Counted from the stretch's first letter, positions 42,890 to 52,135 are shown. The stretch is 63,321 bases of DNA from Paraburkholderia mimosarum LMG 23256 = NBRC 106338 (GCF_000739815.1 NZ_BBJJ01000042.1:1-63321), one strand, 5' to 3'. Notes: a model not told the origin generated them from the sequence alone. Program-made: numbers and translations.

Positions 42890-44206
42890 ATGAATGCCGC
42901 CAGCATCGTCGTGCTCGGTGCGGGCCCCGCGGGTGCCGCCGTCGCGCGCGCACTCGTCGGGATGGGTTATCGCGTGCAGGTGGTGAGCGACTGGCGCCGC
43001 TTCGACGCGGCGGAAACGCTGTCTGCGCGCGGAATCGAAGCACTGCGCCGCGCGGGTCTCCATTACGCGGCCAGCTGCGGCGAAGGGCCGTGCGTGCGCA
43101 CCACGCTATGGAACGGCGCGCTGCGGACCCTGGATGCCGAATTTCTCGTAGATCGAAGAGTGTTCGACGCGGCATTGCGCGAAGACCTCTGCAGCGCGGG
43201 CGTGGACGTCATCGAGGCGAATGTGCGCTCGCTGCAGTCCACATCCGCGGGTCACGACCTCATGATCGAAAGTGCGGATGGACCGCTCACGCTGCGCGCG
43301 GATTTTCTCGTCGAAGCACGCGGCCGTCTCGCCCCCTTGTTGCGCGATGCCACGCGCGGACCGCAGACCGTGAGCCTGCTCAATGCATGGGCGGGCAGCC
43401 CCGGCGCGGCGGCCACTGCGGTAGAGAGCCTGCCGGCCGGCTGGGCGTGGATGGCGCGATTGAACGACGGCCGTTGCTACTGGCAGTTGACACTCGACGT
43501 CGCGAATCCCGAGTTGCCGCAACGCGACGAATTGCTCGCGTTTTGCGAGCGCATGCGCCACTCGCCGCTTGCTGTCGACTTCTTTTCGGGCGACGACGCA
43601 AAAGACGCGCGCCTCTATGCGCGCAGCAGCACCGCCACACTGTGCGGCCGTACGGGCGGCCACAACTGGCTGCGCGTGGGCGACGCCGCCATGGCTGTCG
43701 ATCCGCTCGCGGGCAATGGCGTGTTCCAGTCGCTCACGTCGGCATTGCAGGCGCCCGCCGTGATCCACACGCTGCTCGCGCGGCCCGACCGCGCACCGCT
43801 CGCGCTGCGCTTCCACCAGCAGCGCATCGAGCAGTTGTTCACGCGCTTTGCGCGCACCAGCCGCGATGTCTATGCGCTCGAACAGCGCTGGAGCATGCAG
43901 CCCTTCTGGCAAACGCGAAGCGCATGGCCCGACGACCGGCCCGCTCATGTGAGCGCCGACTTCAACGAACTGAACGTGGGTCGCGCCCCCGTGATCGAGG
44001 GTGGCATGATTGCCGAAGCGGACGTGGTCGCGAGCCCGGACCAGCCGCTCGGCATCTGGCATCTGTGCGACGCTGCGCTCGCACCTGTGGTAGAGGCGCT
44101 ACGCCGGGAGCCCGCCGAGCAGGTGCTCAAGTCGCTCGATGCGGATCAGGCGCGCCTGATCCGTCATTGGCTCGCGATGCAGGACTTTCCCGAGCGCTAC
44201 GTTTGA
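42890..44206 (+). CDS. FAD-dependent oxidoreductase, possibly a LodB/GoxB-like maturase
   Basis: This is a 438-residue flavoprotein with an N-terminal Rossmann motif IVVLGAGPAGAAVARALVGM. A middle section with FLVDRRVFDAALREDL follows, and a GD motif HNWLRVGDAAMAVDPLAGNG binds FAD. It is of the halogenase/hydroxylase type (p-hydroxybenzoate hydroxylase fold). A relationship to LodB and GoxB, which help form quinone cofactors in amino-acid oxidases, is possible, but no lodA- or goxA-like gene is near. Alternatives are a tryptophan halogenase relative or a geranylgeranyl reductase-type enzyme. Confidence 0.75.
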   Translation: MNAASIVVLGAGPAGAAVARALVGMGYRVQVVSDWRRFDAAETLSARGIEALRRAGLHYAASCGEGPCVRTTLWNGALRTLDAEFLVDRRVFDAALREDLCSAGVDVIEANVRSLQSTSAGHDLMIESADGPLTLRADFLVEARGRLAPLLRDATRGPQTVSLLNAWAGSPGAAATAVESLPAGWAWMARLNDGRCYWQLTLDVANPELPQRDELLAFCERMRHSPLAVDFFSGDDAKDARLYARSSTATLCGRTGGHNWLRVGDAAMAVDPLAGNGVFQSLTSALQAPAVIHTLLARPDRAPLALRFHQQRIEQLFTRFARTSRDVYALEQRWSMQPFWQTRSAWPDDRPAHVSADFNELNVGRAPVIEGGMIAEADVVASPDQPLGIWHLCDAALAPVVEALRREPAEQVLKSLDADQARLIRHWLAMQDFPERYV

Positions 44207-44544
44207 CTCGCGTCTGCGCGAGCTTCGTCCACGAAAGTATCGATTCGACATCTATAACCTTCGTACAACGAACTGATGTTGCGCGCGTACTCTCGGTCGA
44301 ACGCATAAGGTGCGTCGCGACGGCATCATGCCCGCGCTTTCCGGCCGCGGCATCGCCGGTTCCAGGCAGCGTGGCGCCAATGAGGTCGCCCGGTGCAGGT
44401 CATGATTGGTTGCACGCGAGAACGATGGGGCGCCGTGAGCCTCGTCAGCAATTTGTAATCAGCGCGCATTGTTCTTGCTAGCCCACTTACGCCCGCCCTA
44501 TCCAGTCGCGCGGGCCAACCATATCGAGCGAGTAAGGGGGCGCA
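44207..44544. other. Intergenic region between the flavoprotein and the GDSL lipoprotein gene
   Basis: About 340 bases, no credible gene; AAGGGGG at 44534-44540 serves the next gene. No clear terminator or promoter could be fixed. Confidence 0.3.
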
Positions 44545-45579
44545 ATGGCAACGATCGATTCCCGGATCCGGGCGGCAATTTTCGCCGCGCTGATCGGCGT
44601 GCTGACGGCATGCGGCGGCAGTGGTGGGGGCGGAGGCGGCGGGAGCAGCTCGGGCAGCAGCACGAGCGGGCCGCCGGGCGGTGTCACGCTGCAAGTCGTC
44701 TCGTTCGGCGACAGCCTTTCCGATGTCGGCACGTATGCGCCCCTCGCGAGCGCCGTAGGCGGCGGCCGGTTCACGACCAACCCTGGCCAGGTCTGGTCCC
44801 AGAATGTCGCGCAATACTATGGGAATACGCTCGGCGCCGCGTACACCGTCGGCCTCGATCACAAGCTGAGCGCGCAAGGCGGCTTAGGCTACGCGGAGGG
44901 CGGCGCGACAGTCGCCACGCCGGCCAACCAGTACGATTTCCTCTCCGATGTGATCGGCAACATCGAAATGCCGGTCAATCAACAGGTTTCGAGCTATCTC
45001 ACCGCTCACGGCAGCTTCAACTCGGGCCAGTTGGTGCTCGTGTGGGCGGGCTCGAACGACGTGCTGCGCGCCGGCAATCCGCCGGGCGCCAACACCGTCG
45101 TCCAGGCCGCCGCGACGACGCTCGCGCAGATCGTCGGGCAAATCGTCCAGGCCGGCGCCACGCATGTCGTGGTGATCAACGTGCCGAACGTCGGTCTCTC
45201 GCCCAAGGCGATCGCCTCGGCCGACGGCGGCGCGAACCTGACCCAACTGTCGCAACTCTTCAACAGCACGTTGAACGGCGCGCTGCAAGCGAATGGCCTG
45301 CAGGGCAAGGTCATCCAGATCGATTCCTATACGTGGGTGACGCAGCTCGTCGCGAACTTCAAGGCAAACGGCTTTGCTGTATCTAACACGGCCCAGGCCT
45401 GCGACCCTTCGAAAACGCCGGACAACACCTCCTTGTTCTGTTCGCGGGCCACTTACGTCACGTCCAACGCCGACCAGACCTATATGTTCGCCGACGATCT
45501 TCACCCCACCACGCGCACGCATGCGCTTTTTGCGCAGTACGTCGAACAGCAGATCGCAGCGAGCGGCCTGGGGCACTGA
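44545..45579 (+). CDS. SGNH/GDSL hydrolase lipoprotein
   Basis: This is a 344-residue secreted lipase/esterase. The N-terminus is a lipoprotein signal with lipobox LTAC (Cys23), followed by a long Gly/Ser tether. Catalytic motifs are GDSL with Ser57 (VSFGDSLSD), LVWAGSNDV (block III, Asn) and DDLHPT with Asp317 and His320. The family hydrolyses esters, lipids or acylated glycans. A purine-rich AAGGGGGCG precedes the ATG. It should be anchored to the outer membrane by lipid and face the periplasm or outside. Confidence 0.9.
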   Translation: MATIDSRIRAAIFAALIGVLTACGGSGGGGGGGSSSGSSTSGPPGGVTLQVVSFGDSLSDVGTYAPLASAVGGGRFTTNPGQVWSQNVAQYYGNTLGAAYTVGLDHKLSAQGGLGYAEGGATVATPANQYDFLSDVIGNIEMPVNQQVSSYLTAHGSFNSGQLVLVWAGSNDVLRAGNPPGANTVVQAAATTLAQIVGQIVQAGATHVVVINVPNVGLSPKAIASADGGANLTQLSQLFNSTLNGALQANGLQGKVIQIDSYTWVTQLVANFKANGFAVSNTAQACDPSKTPDNTSLFCSRATYVTSNADQTYMFADDLHPTTRTHALFAQYVEQQIAASGLGH

Positions 45580-45812
45580 ATAGCGGGTTGACGCGGCCGC
45601 GCCACGGATGCGCGGCCGCCTGGCTCTCCAACGGCGACCTTTTCAACTGGCGGTCAGCCACTTACAAAGGGGCCGAACAACGCGCCCGCGAAGCGGGCAC
45701 ATCGCATCGATTGTCGTCCCCAGCCGAACGCTGCGTCTCGTTCGGCGGGCTTTATCCACGCGTGCGTCGACGGCATACTCCCTCTCGTAGATTCCACGAC
45801 CACGCCGAACCC

Positions 45813-46475
45813 ATGTTAAACAGGGACGCCATTCGCTCCGGTGCATTTCTCGAGAGCTTCAATTTCCTTCCACCGGAAATCCTGTGGACACAAGCCCGTA
45901 TCGACCAGTCGCTCGCCGATACGATGGCCGCGCGGCCCGCTGACGAGGACGTCTGGGTGTTCGCCTACGGTTCGCTCATGTGGAATCCGCTGTCCCGTTT
46001 CGACCTGAGCGTCAGCGCGACGCTGCACGGCTGGCACCGTAGCTTCTGCATCCGCCTGATGGCCGGGCGCGGCACGCCGCAGTGCCCGGGCCGCATGCTC
46101 GCGCTGGAGCCGGGCGGTCATACGCAAGGCGTGGCGCTGCGACTCGATGCCGCGGCGCGAGACGAAGAGCTGCGCATTCTCTGGACGCGCGAAATGCTCA
46201 CGGGCGCCTACAAGCCCACCTGGACCACGGTGACGCTCGTCACGGGCGAGACGCAGCACGCCCTCGCGTTCGTGGCGAACGGCTGCCCGCGGCAATACGA
46301 GGCCGATTCGAGTCCCTCGACGGTCGCGCGCCAGATCGCCGAGGCACAAGGCCCGCTCGGCACCAACGCCGAATACGTCTTGCGCCTCAGGCAGGCGCTC
46401 GCCGATCGCGCGCTGACCGATGCCTATATCGAGGAAGTGGCGCAAGCGCTCGGACGTTTCGAAACGCAGGGCTAA
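45813..46475 (+). CDS. chaC: ChaC-like gamma-glutamylcyclotransferase
   Basis: This is a 220-residue enzyme of the ChaC type. The substrate-binding motif is WVFAYGSLMWNPLSRFD. Then HRSFCIRLMAGRGTPQCPGR and MLALEPGG follow, all typical of ChaC. It cleaves gamma-glutamyl groups of glutathione to 5-oxoproline, so it lowers glutathione. The catalytic Glu falls in the LWTREMLTG region. The ATG at 45813 fits family length. Its stop overlaps the stop of the LysE gene on the other strand by four bases (tail-to-tail). Confidence 0.85.
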   Translation: MLNRDAIRSGAFLESFNFLPPEILWTQARIDQSLADTMAARPADEDVWVFAYGSLMWNPLSRFDLSVSATLHGWHRSFCIRLMAGRGTPQCPGRMLALEPGGHTQGVALRLDAAARDEELRILWTREMLTGAYKPTWTTVTLVTGETQHALAFVANGCPRQYEADSSPSTVARQIAEAQGPLGTNAEYVLRLRQALADRALTDAYIEEVAQALGRFETQG

Positions 46476-47113
46476 ACGAGCCGACTCAAACCCGTAGCCA
46501 CCTGAACAAGACCGAACGCGGCAATCGCGACGGCGGAGAAAACGGAAATGCCGCGCGTGAACGCGAGAGGCAGCTTCGTGCGCAGCGCGGAGGTAACGAC
46601 GCTGAGGAAGAGCCACCACACGGCAGAACCGGCGAAAACGCCCGTTACCATCGGCACCACGGTGAACCAGTTCATCGCGGCAGGCGCTCCCTGGCTGGGA
46701 TTCAACGGCCCAAGCGCCGCAAAGGCTGCGATGAAAGAGAAAATGGTCAGCGGGTTTGAGAGCGTGAGTGCAAACGTGGTGAGGAAATCCCGCGTGACCG
46801 GTACACGTATCGTGTCCTGCCCGGCCGCTGGCGCGGCAGGCGCCTCGCGTGCGATCGTCCACGCCATCCACACGAGAAACGTACCGCCCGCCGCTTTCAG
46901 AACGACGGTCAGCATCGGCAGGGCCGCCACGATGCCCGCCACCCCGAGCGCGCCGAGCAGGCCATAGACGGCATCGGCGCATGCCGCGCCCATGCCCGTA
47001 GCGAACCCTGAGAAGAAGCCCCGGCTCAGGCTGCGCTGGATGCACAGCATGCCGATGGCTCCGACTGGCGCTGCGATACAGAAGCCCATCGCCACCGCTT
47101 TCACGAACAACAT
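46472..47113 (-). CDS. LysE/RhtB-family amino acid exporter
   Basis: This is a 213-residue membrane protein with six helices and the family pattern AVAMGFCIAAPVGAIGMLCI, RGFFSGFATGMGAACADAVY and ALTLSNPLTIFSFIAAFAAL. LysE/RhtB exporters expel amino acids or their analogues. A GGGGAGAG ribosome binding site lies 5 nt upstream of the ATG at 47113. It is divergent from an Lrp/AsnC regulator gene, a classic exporter-regulator pair. Confidence 0.9.
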   Translation of the reverse strand: MLFVKAVAMGFCIAAPVGAIGMLCIQRSLSRGFFSGFATGMGAACADAVYGLLGALGVAGIVAALPMLTVVLKAAGGTFLVWMAWTIAREAPAAPAAGQDTIRVPVTRDFLTTFALTLSNPLTIFSFIAAFAALGPLNPSQGAPAAMNWFTVVPMVTGVFAGSAVWWLFLSVVTSALRTKLPLAFTRGISVFSAVAIAAFGLVQVATGLSRLV

Positions 47114-47185
47114 GTTGCTCTCCCCGCAATCCTTGTCGTATAGGCGAATATCGTAGACGGCGAGGCTTTGCCGCAAAAGCGGGTT

Positions 47186-47215
47186 TTTAAGGGAGAATGG
47201 GCGTTTTACCTTAAA
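47186..47215. promoter_or_regulatory. Candidate Lrp-type operator between lysE-like and lrp-like genes
   Basis: TTTAAGG (47186-47192) and CCTTAAA (47209-47215) form a 7-bp inverted repeat with a 16-bp gap, placing the half-site centres 23 bp apart, about two helical turns. It lies directly upstream of the regulator start (47225) in the divergent promoter region. It fits autoregulation by the Lrp-family protein. Confidence 0.5.
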
Positions 47216-47224
47216 GTCTTCGCC

Positions 47225-47695
47225 ATGACGGACGATCTGGACTGGAAAATACTGATGCACCTGCAAAACAACGGGCGCATGACCTACACCGAGCTTGCGC
47301 GCCAGGTGCACCTGTCCGTGCCGGCAGTCACGGAGCGGGTGCGGCGTCTGGAAGAAGCCGGGGTGATCGAAGGCTACGCGGCGCGTGTGAACCCGGCCGC
47401 CGCCGGTTACCCGATCTCGGCCCTGCTCGGCATTACGGTGCAGCAATCGGCGAAGGCGAAGTTCCTCAAGCTGCTCGGCACCATCGGCGAAGTCCTCGAA
47501 TGCCATCACGTCACGGGCGCGGACTCCTATGTCATTCGCCTGGTGGCGACGAGCGTGGCCGACCTGGAGCGCCTGATCCAGCGGATCAATCTCTACGGCG
47601 AGACGCGCACGTCCGTCGTCATGTCCACACCGCTCGCCGCGCGGGCGCTGGAGCGGCCGCATGCAAACCGGACAGTCCCGGCCAGCAAGCGCTGA
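47225..47695 (+). CDS. Lrp/AsnC-family transcriptional regulator
   Basis: This is a 156-residue regulator. The HTH is DWKILMHLQNNGRMTYTELA then LSVPAVTERVRRLEEAGVIE. A RAM (AsnC ligand-binding) domain contains LLGITVQQSAKAKFLKLLGT and LECHHVTGADSYVIRLVA. Such proteins bind amino acids and control divergently placed transporter genes. The LysE exporter on the opposite strand is its most likely target. The ATG at 47225 (MTDDLDWKILM) fits the family start. Confidence 0.9.
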   Translation: MTDDLDWKILMHLQNNGRMTYTELARQVHLSVPAVTERVRRLEEAGVIEGYAARVNPAAAGYPISALLGITVQQSAKAKFLKLLGTIGEVLECHHVTGADSYVIRLVATSVADLERLIQRINLYGETRTSVVMSTPLAARALERPHANRTVPASKR

Positions 47696-47741
47696 ACAAC
47701 AGCCAATGCTCGTGCGTAGCCAGCGCACCGTAGCCGGTGCG

Positions 47742-48449
47742 CTAGAGCAGATCCAGTCCGCGCTCTTTTTTCATGTACCGCTTCCACCGCGCCACGAGTT
47801 CGCCGCGACGCTGCCCGTGCCGCTCGTCCAGAAAACTGGCCTCGATGATCCGGTCCGTCCTGAAGTGACGAAATGCCTGGCGCTGCTCGCACCAGGCCGC
47901 CAGCAACCGAACCGTATCGGCGTAGCCAATTAGCACGGGCCATACCGTGCGCTCGCTTACGCGTCCGCCCTCGTCGCGGTAGCGCATGTGCAGCTTGCGG
48001 CCCGCGCGAATCCACTCCCGCAGCTGCGTGAAGTCCAGCCCGCCCGCGCTGGCTGGGGACGCGAGAGGCGGCGGCGCACCCACCGTCGGCTCCGCAACGA
48101 AGGGGCGCAGCTGTTCCGGAACGACAGTCGCGATCTTTGCCACGAGGTCTCGCGCGGCCCTCGAAAGCGCAGGATCGCCGCGCCCGGCAACCCATTGTGC
48201 ACCGAGCACGGTCGCTTCGAGTTCGTCGGGCGTGAGCATGAGCGGGGGCATGTCGTACTGGCGATCGAGCACGTAGCCCAGCCCCGCCTCGCCGCGAATC
48301 GGAACCCGCTGGGCCATCAGATCAGCGACGTCGCGATACACCGTCCGCAAGGACACCTCCAGTTCCTCGGCCAGGCGGCTCGCGGTGACAGGGCGCTTCG
48401 AACGCCGCAGAATCTGGATGATCTGGAATAGTCGGTCGGTTCGGCGCAT
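47742..48449 (-). CDS. YafY-type HTH-WYL transcriptional regulator
   Basis: This is a 235-residue regulator. An N-terminal HTH_11 domain (RRTDRLFQIIQILRRSKRPV then LRTVYRDVADLM) is followed by PPLMLTPDELEATVLGAQWV and a WYL domain with RTVWPVLIGYADTVRLLAAW and RHFRTDRIIEA. WYL regulators sense ligands or nucleic acids. The opposite-strand VOC-fold gene starts 117 bases away and may be its target, since YafY-VOC pairs are common. Confidence 0.85.
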   Translation of the reverse strand: MRRTDRLFQIIQILRRSKRPVTASRLAEELEVSLRTVYRDVADLMAQRVPIRGEAGLGYVLDRQYDMPPLMLTPDELEATVLGAQWVAGRGDPALSRAARDLVAKIATVVPEQLRPFVAEPTVGAPPPLASPASAGGLDFTQLREWIRAGRKLHMRYRDEGGRVSERTVWPVLIGYADTVRLLAAWCEQRQAFRHFRTDRIIEASFLDERHGQRRGELVARWKRYMKKERGLDLL

Positions 48450-48566
48450 GGGCGTGCGGATTTTGCTGGGCTCGCTGGATTCGCTGCTGACAAAACGGTG
48501 GCAGCAGGCCTTCGGTAGGATGCGAGCGCAGTTTAACCGACACCGCCATGACCCACGGAGGGCAAG

Positions 48567-48965
48567 ATGGATTTCGTTTCCACCCGAATCATTACTGACG
48601 ACGTCAAACGACTCGTTCAGTTTTACGAAGCAATTGGACTCACGGCGACCTGGTACACGGATGAGTTTGCGGAGCTTTCAACGGCCAGCGCTACGCTGGC
48701 CATTGGCAGCAGGCGCACGATGGACATGTTCGGTGCGGGCGCCGCCGTTCCCGAGCGCAACCAGTCCGTCATCGTCGAGTTTCGCGTGAAGGATGTCGAT
48801 GAGGCTTGTCGCAAGCTCGAAACGATGGTCACCGAGCTTGTGCAGCGCCCGACAACGCAGCCCTGGGGCAATCGCTCGCTGCTCGTTCGCGATCCGGACG
48901 GCAACCTCGTCAATCTCTTCACGCCTGTCACGGCGGAAGCCACTCGAAAGTACAGCCGTAGTTAG
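48567..48965 (+). CDS. VOC family (glyoxalase-like) protein
   Basis: This is a 132-residue protein of the VOC superfamily. Its features are an N-terminal FVSTRIITDDVKRLVQFYEA and a second module with VIVEFRVKDVDEACRKLETM, ending NRSLLVRDPDGNLVNLFTPV. The Glu in EFRVKDVDE and the Asp-Pro-Asp-Gly motif are typical. Members isomerise, cleave or bind metabolites or antibiotics. It is divergent from the WYL regulator. Ligand unknown. Confidence 0.85.
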   Translation: MDFVSTRIITDDVKRLVQFYEAIGLTATWYTDEFAELSTASATLAIGSRRTMDMFGAGAAVPERNQSVIVEFRVKDVDEACRKLETMVTELVQRPTTQPWGNRSLLVRDPDGNLVNLFTPVTAEATRKYSRS

Positions 48966-49050
48966 TGGCGATGGTGCGGCCGACGTGGCGGTGGGACGCG
49001 AAGTGGCGCACCGCACGCTCGACGCACCTTCCGGCTTGGCGTCATGCGCG

Positions 49051-49434
49051 TCAAAGCTTCGGCTGGCACTCGAAGTTGATAACGGACGATTGTTCCTTAA
49101 GCGCTTCGAGGCCCTCTGTATGCTCCAGCCCGAGGCTCGTCTGCATGCCGCGGCCCTCGCAGTAACGGGTCGCCTCGCTCACTGCGCGCTTGTGCGCGCG
49201 CGCCCACGCGAGACGGCCGCCCGTTGCAGAAGCCGTGACGACATACGTACCCTGTTTGTCGGCGGCGGCCACATCGCCAGCCGAAGCACAACCGGCGAGG
49301 ACTGTGCAAGCGGCGGCCACGGCTACGAGTGCCTTGGGCAACGGCTCCGCGAAACGGGGCCACGGCCGCGAGCGCTCGCCTGCGCAGCTCGCCTCGGTCT
49401 GCGCATTTGCGGCCCCTTTGAAAACTTCCTCCAT
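49051..49434 (-). CDS. Putative lipoprotein of unknown function
   Basis: This is a 127-residue protein whose likely signal region LPKALVAVAAACTVLAGCAS ends with a lipobox (LAGC). The mature domain GTYVVTASATGGRLAWARAH then RAVSEATRYCEGRGMQ resembles small outer-membrane-lipoprotein domains with one free Cys pair. GAGAGG lies upstream of the ATG at 49434, but this start gives an unusually long N-terminal extension before the signal; a TTG further in is an alternative. A 7-bp hairpin (49452-49468) precedes the gene. Confidence 0.65.
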   Translation of the reverse strand: MEEVFKGAANAQTEASCAGERSRPWPRFAEPLPKALVAVAAACTVLAGCASAGDVAAADKQGTYVVTASATGGRLAWARAHKRAVSEATRYCEGRGMQTSLGLEHTEGLEALKEQSSVINFECQPKL

Positions 49435-49566
49435 CGATCCCTCTCATGATCGAGCGCCGTTGGCGCTCACATGGAGGAGCAGTTTAGGGGCGTGCTATCG
49501 AAAGTCTATGCGCATGCAATGAATTCACTGTTACCGCCATCCAGACAATCGCAGCGCTTCCGGCCC

Positions 49567-50877
49567 CTAAGCGGGCACGCCCGCCATCGCGCGCCCGGAA
49601 CGCCCCCACGCAACGAGTGAGCCGAGGCCGAGGACCGCGAGGCAGACGATCGGCACGATCATCGGACCGAATGCCGTGCCCGTGACTTTGCCCGCGAACG
49701 GCATCAGGTTCTGTCCGAAGAAACCGCCGAGATTGCCGATCGAGTTGATCGCCGCGACGCTCGCCGCTGCACGCGCGCCGGTGAAGTAACGCGGCGGCAT
49801 CGACCAGAAGCACGGATACAGAAGTGGAATGCAGGCTCCGCCCATGACGAGCGCGATGAAGCGCAGCGGCGTGGAAGGCAGCAGAAGGCTCAGCAGGAAA
49901 CACACCGTGCCGAGCGCCGCGACGATCGCCATGGCGCGCAGCACGCTCGTGGCGCGGCGCAGCCTGGAGGGCAGCCACAGCAGCAGCAACACCGCCAGTG
50001 CCCAGGGCAGCATGCTCAAGAGACCGTTCGTGCTGCTCGACACGCCAAACGATTTCACGAGCGTAGGCAGCCAGTAAGTCACGCCGTACAGCGACGTCGA
50101 CATCAGCATGTACGTCGCGGCGAAAAGCATCACGCGCGGGTCGAGCAGCGCCTTCCACGGCTGCGCGTGCTCAGCGTGCTGCGGTTTTTCGCGTTCGAGC
50201 GCGGCCGCCACGATCTGCTTTTCGCGCTCGTTCAGGAAACGCGCCTCCTGGTAGGACGCAGGCAGCAGCCTGAAGACGGCAATGCCAACGAGCACCGCCG
50301 GCAGGCCCGTGGCGATGAACACCCACTGCCAGCCCGCGAGGCCGCCCAGGCCATCGAGGCTCAGCAGCCAGCCGCCCACGAGCGAGCCCAGCATGTTCGC
50401 GAGCGCGCTGCCGAGCGTGAAGATGCCGAGCACGCGCGCTCGATAGCTTTGCGGAAACCACAGCGTGAGGTAATAAATGACGCCCGGATAGAAGCCGGCC
50501 TCGGCCACGCCCAGCGCGAAGCGCAGCCCGCAGAACACGTTCATCGACGTCGTGAAGCCCATCAGCACCGTGATCACGCCCCAGGTGAGCATGATGCGCG
50601 CGAGCCAGACGCGCGCGCCGTAGCGGTGCAGCGCGAGCGTGCTCGGCACCTCGAACAGCAGATAGCCGATGAAGAACAGCGAGGAAGCGAGGCCGAACGC
50701 CGCTTCGGTCATGTTGAGGCTATGCACCATCTGCAGCTTCGCGAAGCCGACATTTTGCCGGTCGATGAAGGAGATGAGAAACATCACGACGAGGATCGGC
50801 ATCAGGCGGCGCGCGATCTTCGACATCACGTGCCGCTCTTCGGCGGGCCGCTGGTCAAGCATTGAATCAGTGTTCAC
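49567..50877 (-). CDS. MFS transporter (anion/aromatic or dicarboxylate symporter type)
   Basis: This is a 436-residue major facilitator with twelve helices. It has the family loop FIDRQNVGFAKLQMVHSLNM after TM1 and FGLASSLFFIGYLLFEVPST. The QSYRARVLGIFTLGSALANM loop follows, then the QEARFLNEREKQIVAAALER loop before the second half, typical of the ACS/GudP/phthalate group. It probably imports an organic anion. It lies 49 nt downstream of the NitT/TauT-type binding protein gene, so they may share an operon, an uncommon pairing because MFS does not need a binding protein. Confidence 0.9.
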   Translation of the reverse strand: MNTDSMLDQRPAEERHVMSKIARRLMPILVVMFLISFIDRQNVGFAKLQMVHSLNMTEAAFGLASSLFFIGYLLFEVPSTLALHRYGARVWLARIMLTWGVITVLMGFTTSMNVFCGLRFALGVAEAGFYPGVIYYLTLWFPQSYRARVLGIFTLGSALANMLGSLVGGWLLSLDGLGGLAGWQWVFIATGLPAVLVGIAVFRLLPASYQEARFLNEREKQIVAAALEREKPQHAEHAQPWKALLDPRVMLFAATYMLMSTSLYGVTYWLPTLVKSFGVSSSTNGLLSMLPWALAVLLLLWLPSRLRRATSVLRAMAIVAALGTVCFLLSLLLPSTPLRFIALVMGGACIPLLYPCFWSMPPRYFTGARAAASVAAINSIGNLGGFFGQNLMPFAGKVTGTAFGPMIVPIVCLAVLGLGSLVAWGRSGRAMAGVPA

Positions 50878-50926
50878 TACGTTCTCCTACGGGTTTTCGT
50901 TATGTTGTCCATGGTTGCGGGGTTCG

Positions 50927-51976
50927 CTACGACGGGCGGAACTCCCCGAGCATCGGCACGAACATCTCGTTCCACGTGCGCGGTTTGGCCTTGATCGTGC
51001 CCACCATGTAAAGAAAGTCCACGTACTCCATCAGTTGCTCGGGCCAGACCGAAAAGCGCGACTCCGGCGCGGCGAGCGTCTGCACCACGTGCTCGCGCGA
51101 GATGCCGAATCCCGATGAGGCGACGTAGATCTGCGCGGCGGCCTGCGGGTTCTGCGCGATCAGGCGGTTCGCTTCGTCGAGCGCGCCAAGGAACGCGCGC
51201 GCCAGCGCCGGCTCGGCGTCGACGAGGCGCTTGGGCGCGAACACCACGTCGAGTGTCAGCGGGCCGAGCACGTCGACCGAATCGACCACGCGGCGAATAC
51301 CGCGCTGCTGCAATTCGAGCGTCGAGAATGGCGGCGACGCGAAGTGCGCGGTGATGCCGCCCTCGCGCCGGATCAGCGACTGCATGGCCTGCGGATGCGG
51401 CATGCCGACCGTGATCGAATCGAGTTGCGCGAAGTGCTGCGGCCCAAGCAGCTTGCTCGCGACCATCTGCAGCACGACGGCCGAGAGCGAGGTGCGGATG
51501 CCGGGCACGGCAATGCGGTCGGCGGGTGTAAAGTCGCGCAGCGTGTCGATCTGCGGCCGGTTCGTGTTGAGCGAGAGCGAGGTGGCCGAGAGACCGCTGA
51601 TGCCGATCACCTCGACGTTCGGAATACCCCGCGCCCGCGCCCACAGCACGATGAAGCCTGGCGCGCCCACGGCCGCGAAGTCGAGCGTGCCGGCCATCAT
51701 GGCGTCGTCGACGGAATTGCCGCCGTCGAGCAGCACCCATTGCACGCCCACCCCCGCCAGCCCCTGGCGGGCGGCGTGCCGCTCGAAAAGCCGTGCCTTC
51801 TCCATGACGAGCAGCGGCAAATACAGCAGACCGTAGCCCTTCGAGATGCGTACCGTGCGCGTCGAAGCGTTGACCCACACAGGCGCGAGCGCGGCGCCCA
51901 TGCCGGCCGCGCCAAGCCCTGCGGCGACGAGGGCGCGCCGCCGCAGCGAAGGCCGCCGTGGCGACTTCGGTCGCAT
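50927..51976 (-). CDS. NitT/TauT-type periplasmic binding protein
   Basis: This is a 349-residue ABC-type binding protein. Its signal is a likely Tat type (LRRRALVAAGLGAAGMGAAL after many Arg, cut near VWVNAST). The fold shows GYGLLYLPLLVMEKARLFER then DFAAVGAPGFIVLWARARGI, with IAVPGIRTSLSAVVLQMVAS and GFGISREHVVQTLA. It suggests nitrate, sulfonate or similar small anions. AGGAGAC precedes the ATG. No permease or ATPase gene is near. It is divergent from the two-component system genes. Confidence 0.85.
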   Translation of the reverse strand: MRPKSPRRPSLRRRALVAAGLGAAGMGAALAPVWVNASTRTVRISKGYGLLYLPLLVMEKARLFERHAARQGLAGVGVQWVLLDGGNSVDDAMMAGTLDFAAVGAPGFIVLWARARGIPNVEVIGISGLSATSLSLNTNRPQIDTLRDFTPADRIAVPGIRTSLSAVVLQMVASKLLGPQHFAQLDSITVGMPHPQAMQSLIRREGGITAHFASPPFSTLELQQRGIRRVVDSVDVLGPLTLDVVFAPKRLVDAEPALARAFLGALDEANRLIAQNPQAAAQIYVASSGFGISREHVVQTLAAPESRFSVWPEQLMEYVDFLYMVGTIKAKPRTWNEMFVPMLGEFRPS

Positions 51977-52135
51977 GTTGCCGTCTCCTTTGGTTCGTGT
52001 CGTAATCATGTCGCTGCATCTTCCATGGTTCGCGAGGTTACCGGGCGAGTCTGAGAAAATGCTGAGAAAACGTTGAGTGCAGACCTCGGGAAAACCCGCA
52101 ATCGGACCCATGAAGATTTCGGCAGGAACAGCATC

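Noticed and set aside
49437..49480. CTCCTCCATGT and a 7-bp hairpin before the lipoprotein gene, similar in part to the sRNA seed at 3686-3702
   Set aside because: No T-run after the hairpin and no good -35/-10 pair; the hairpin lies directly before the lipoprotein's ribosome site, so chance or a leader is likelier than an sRNA.
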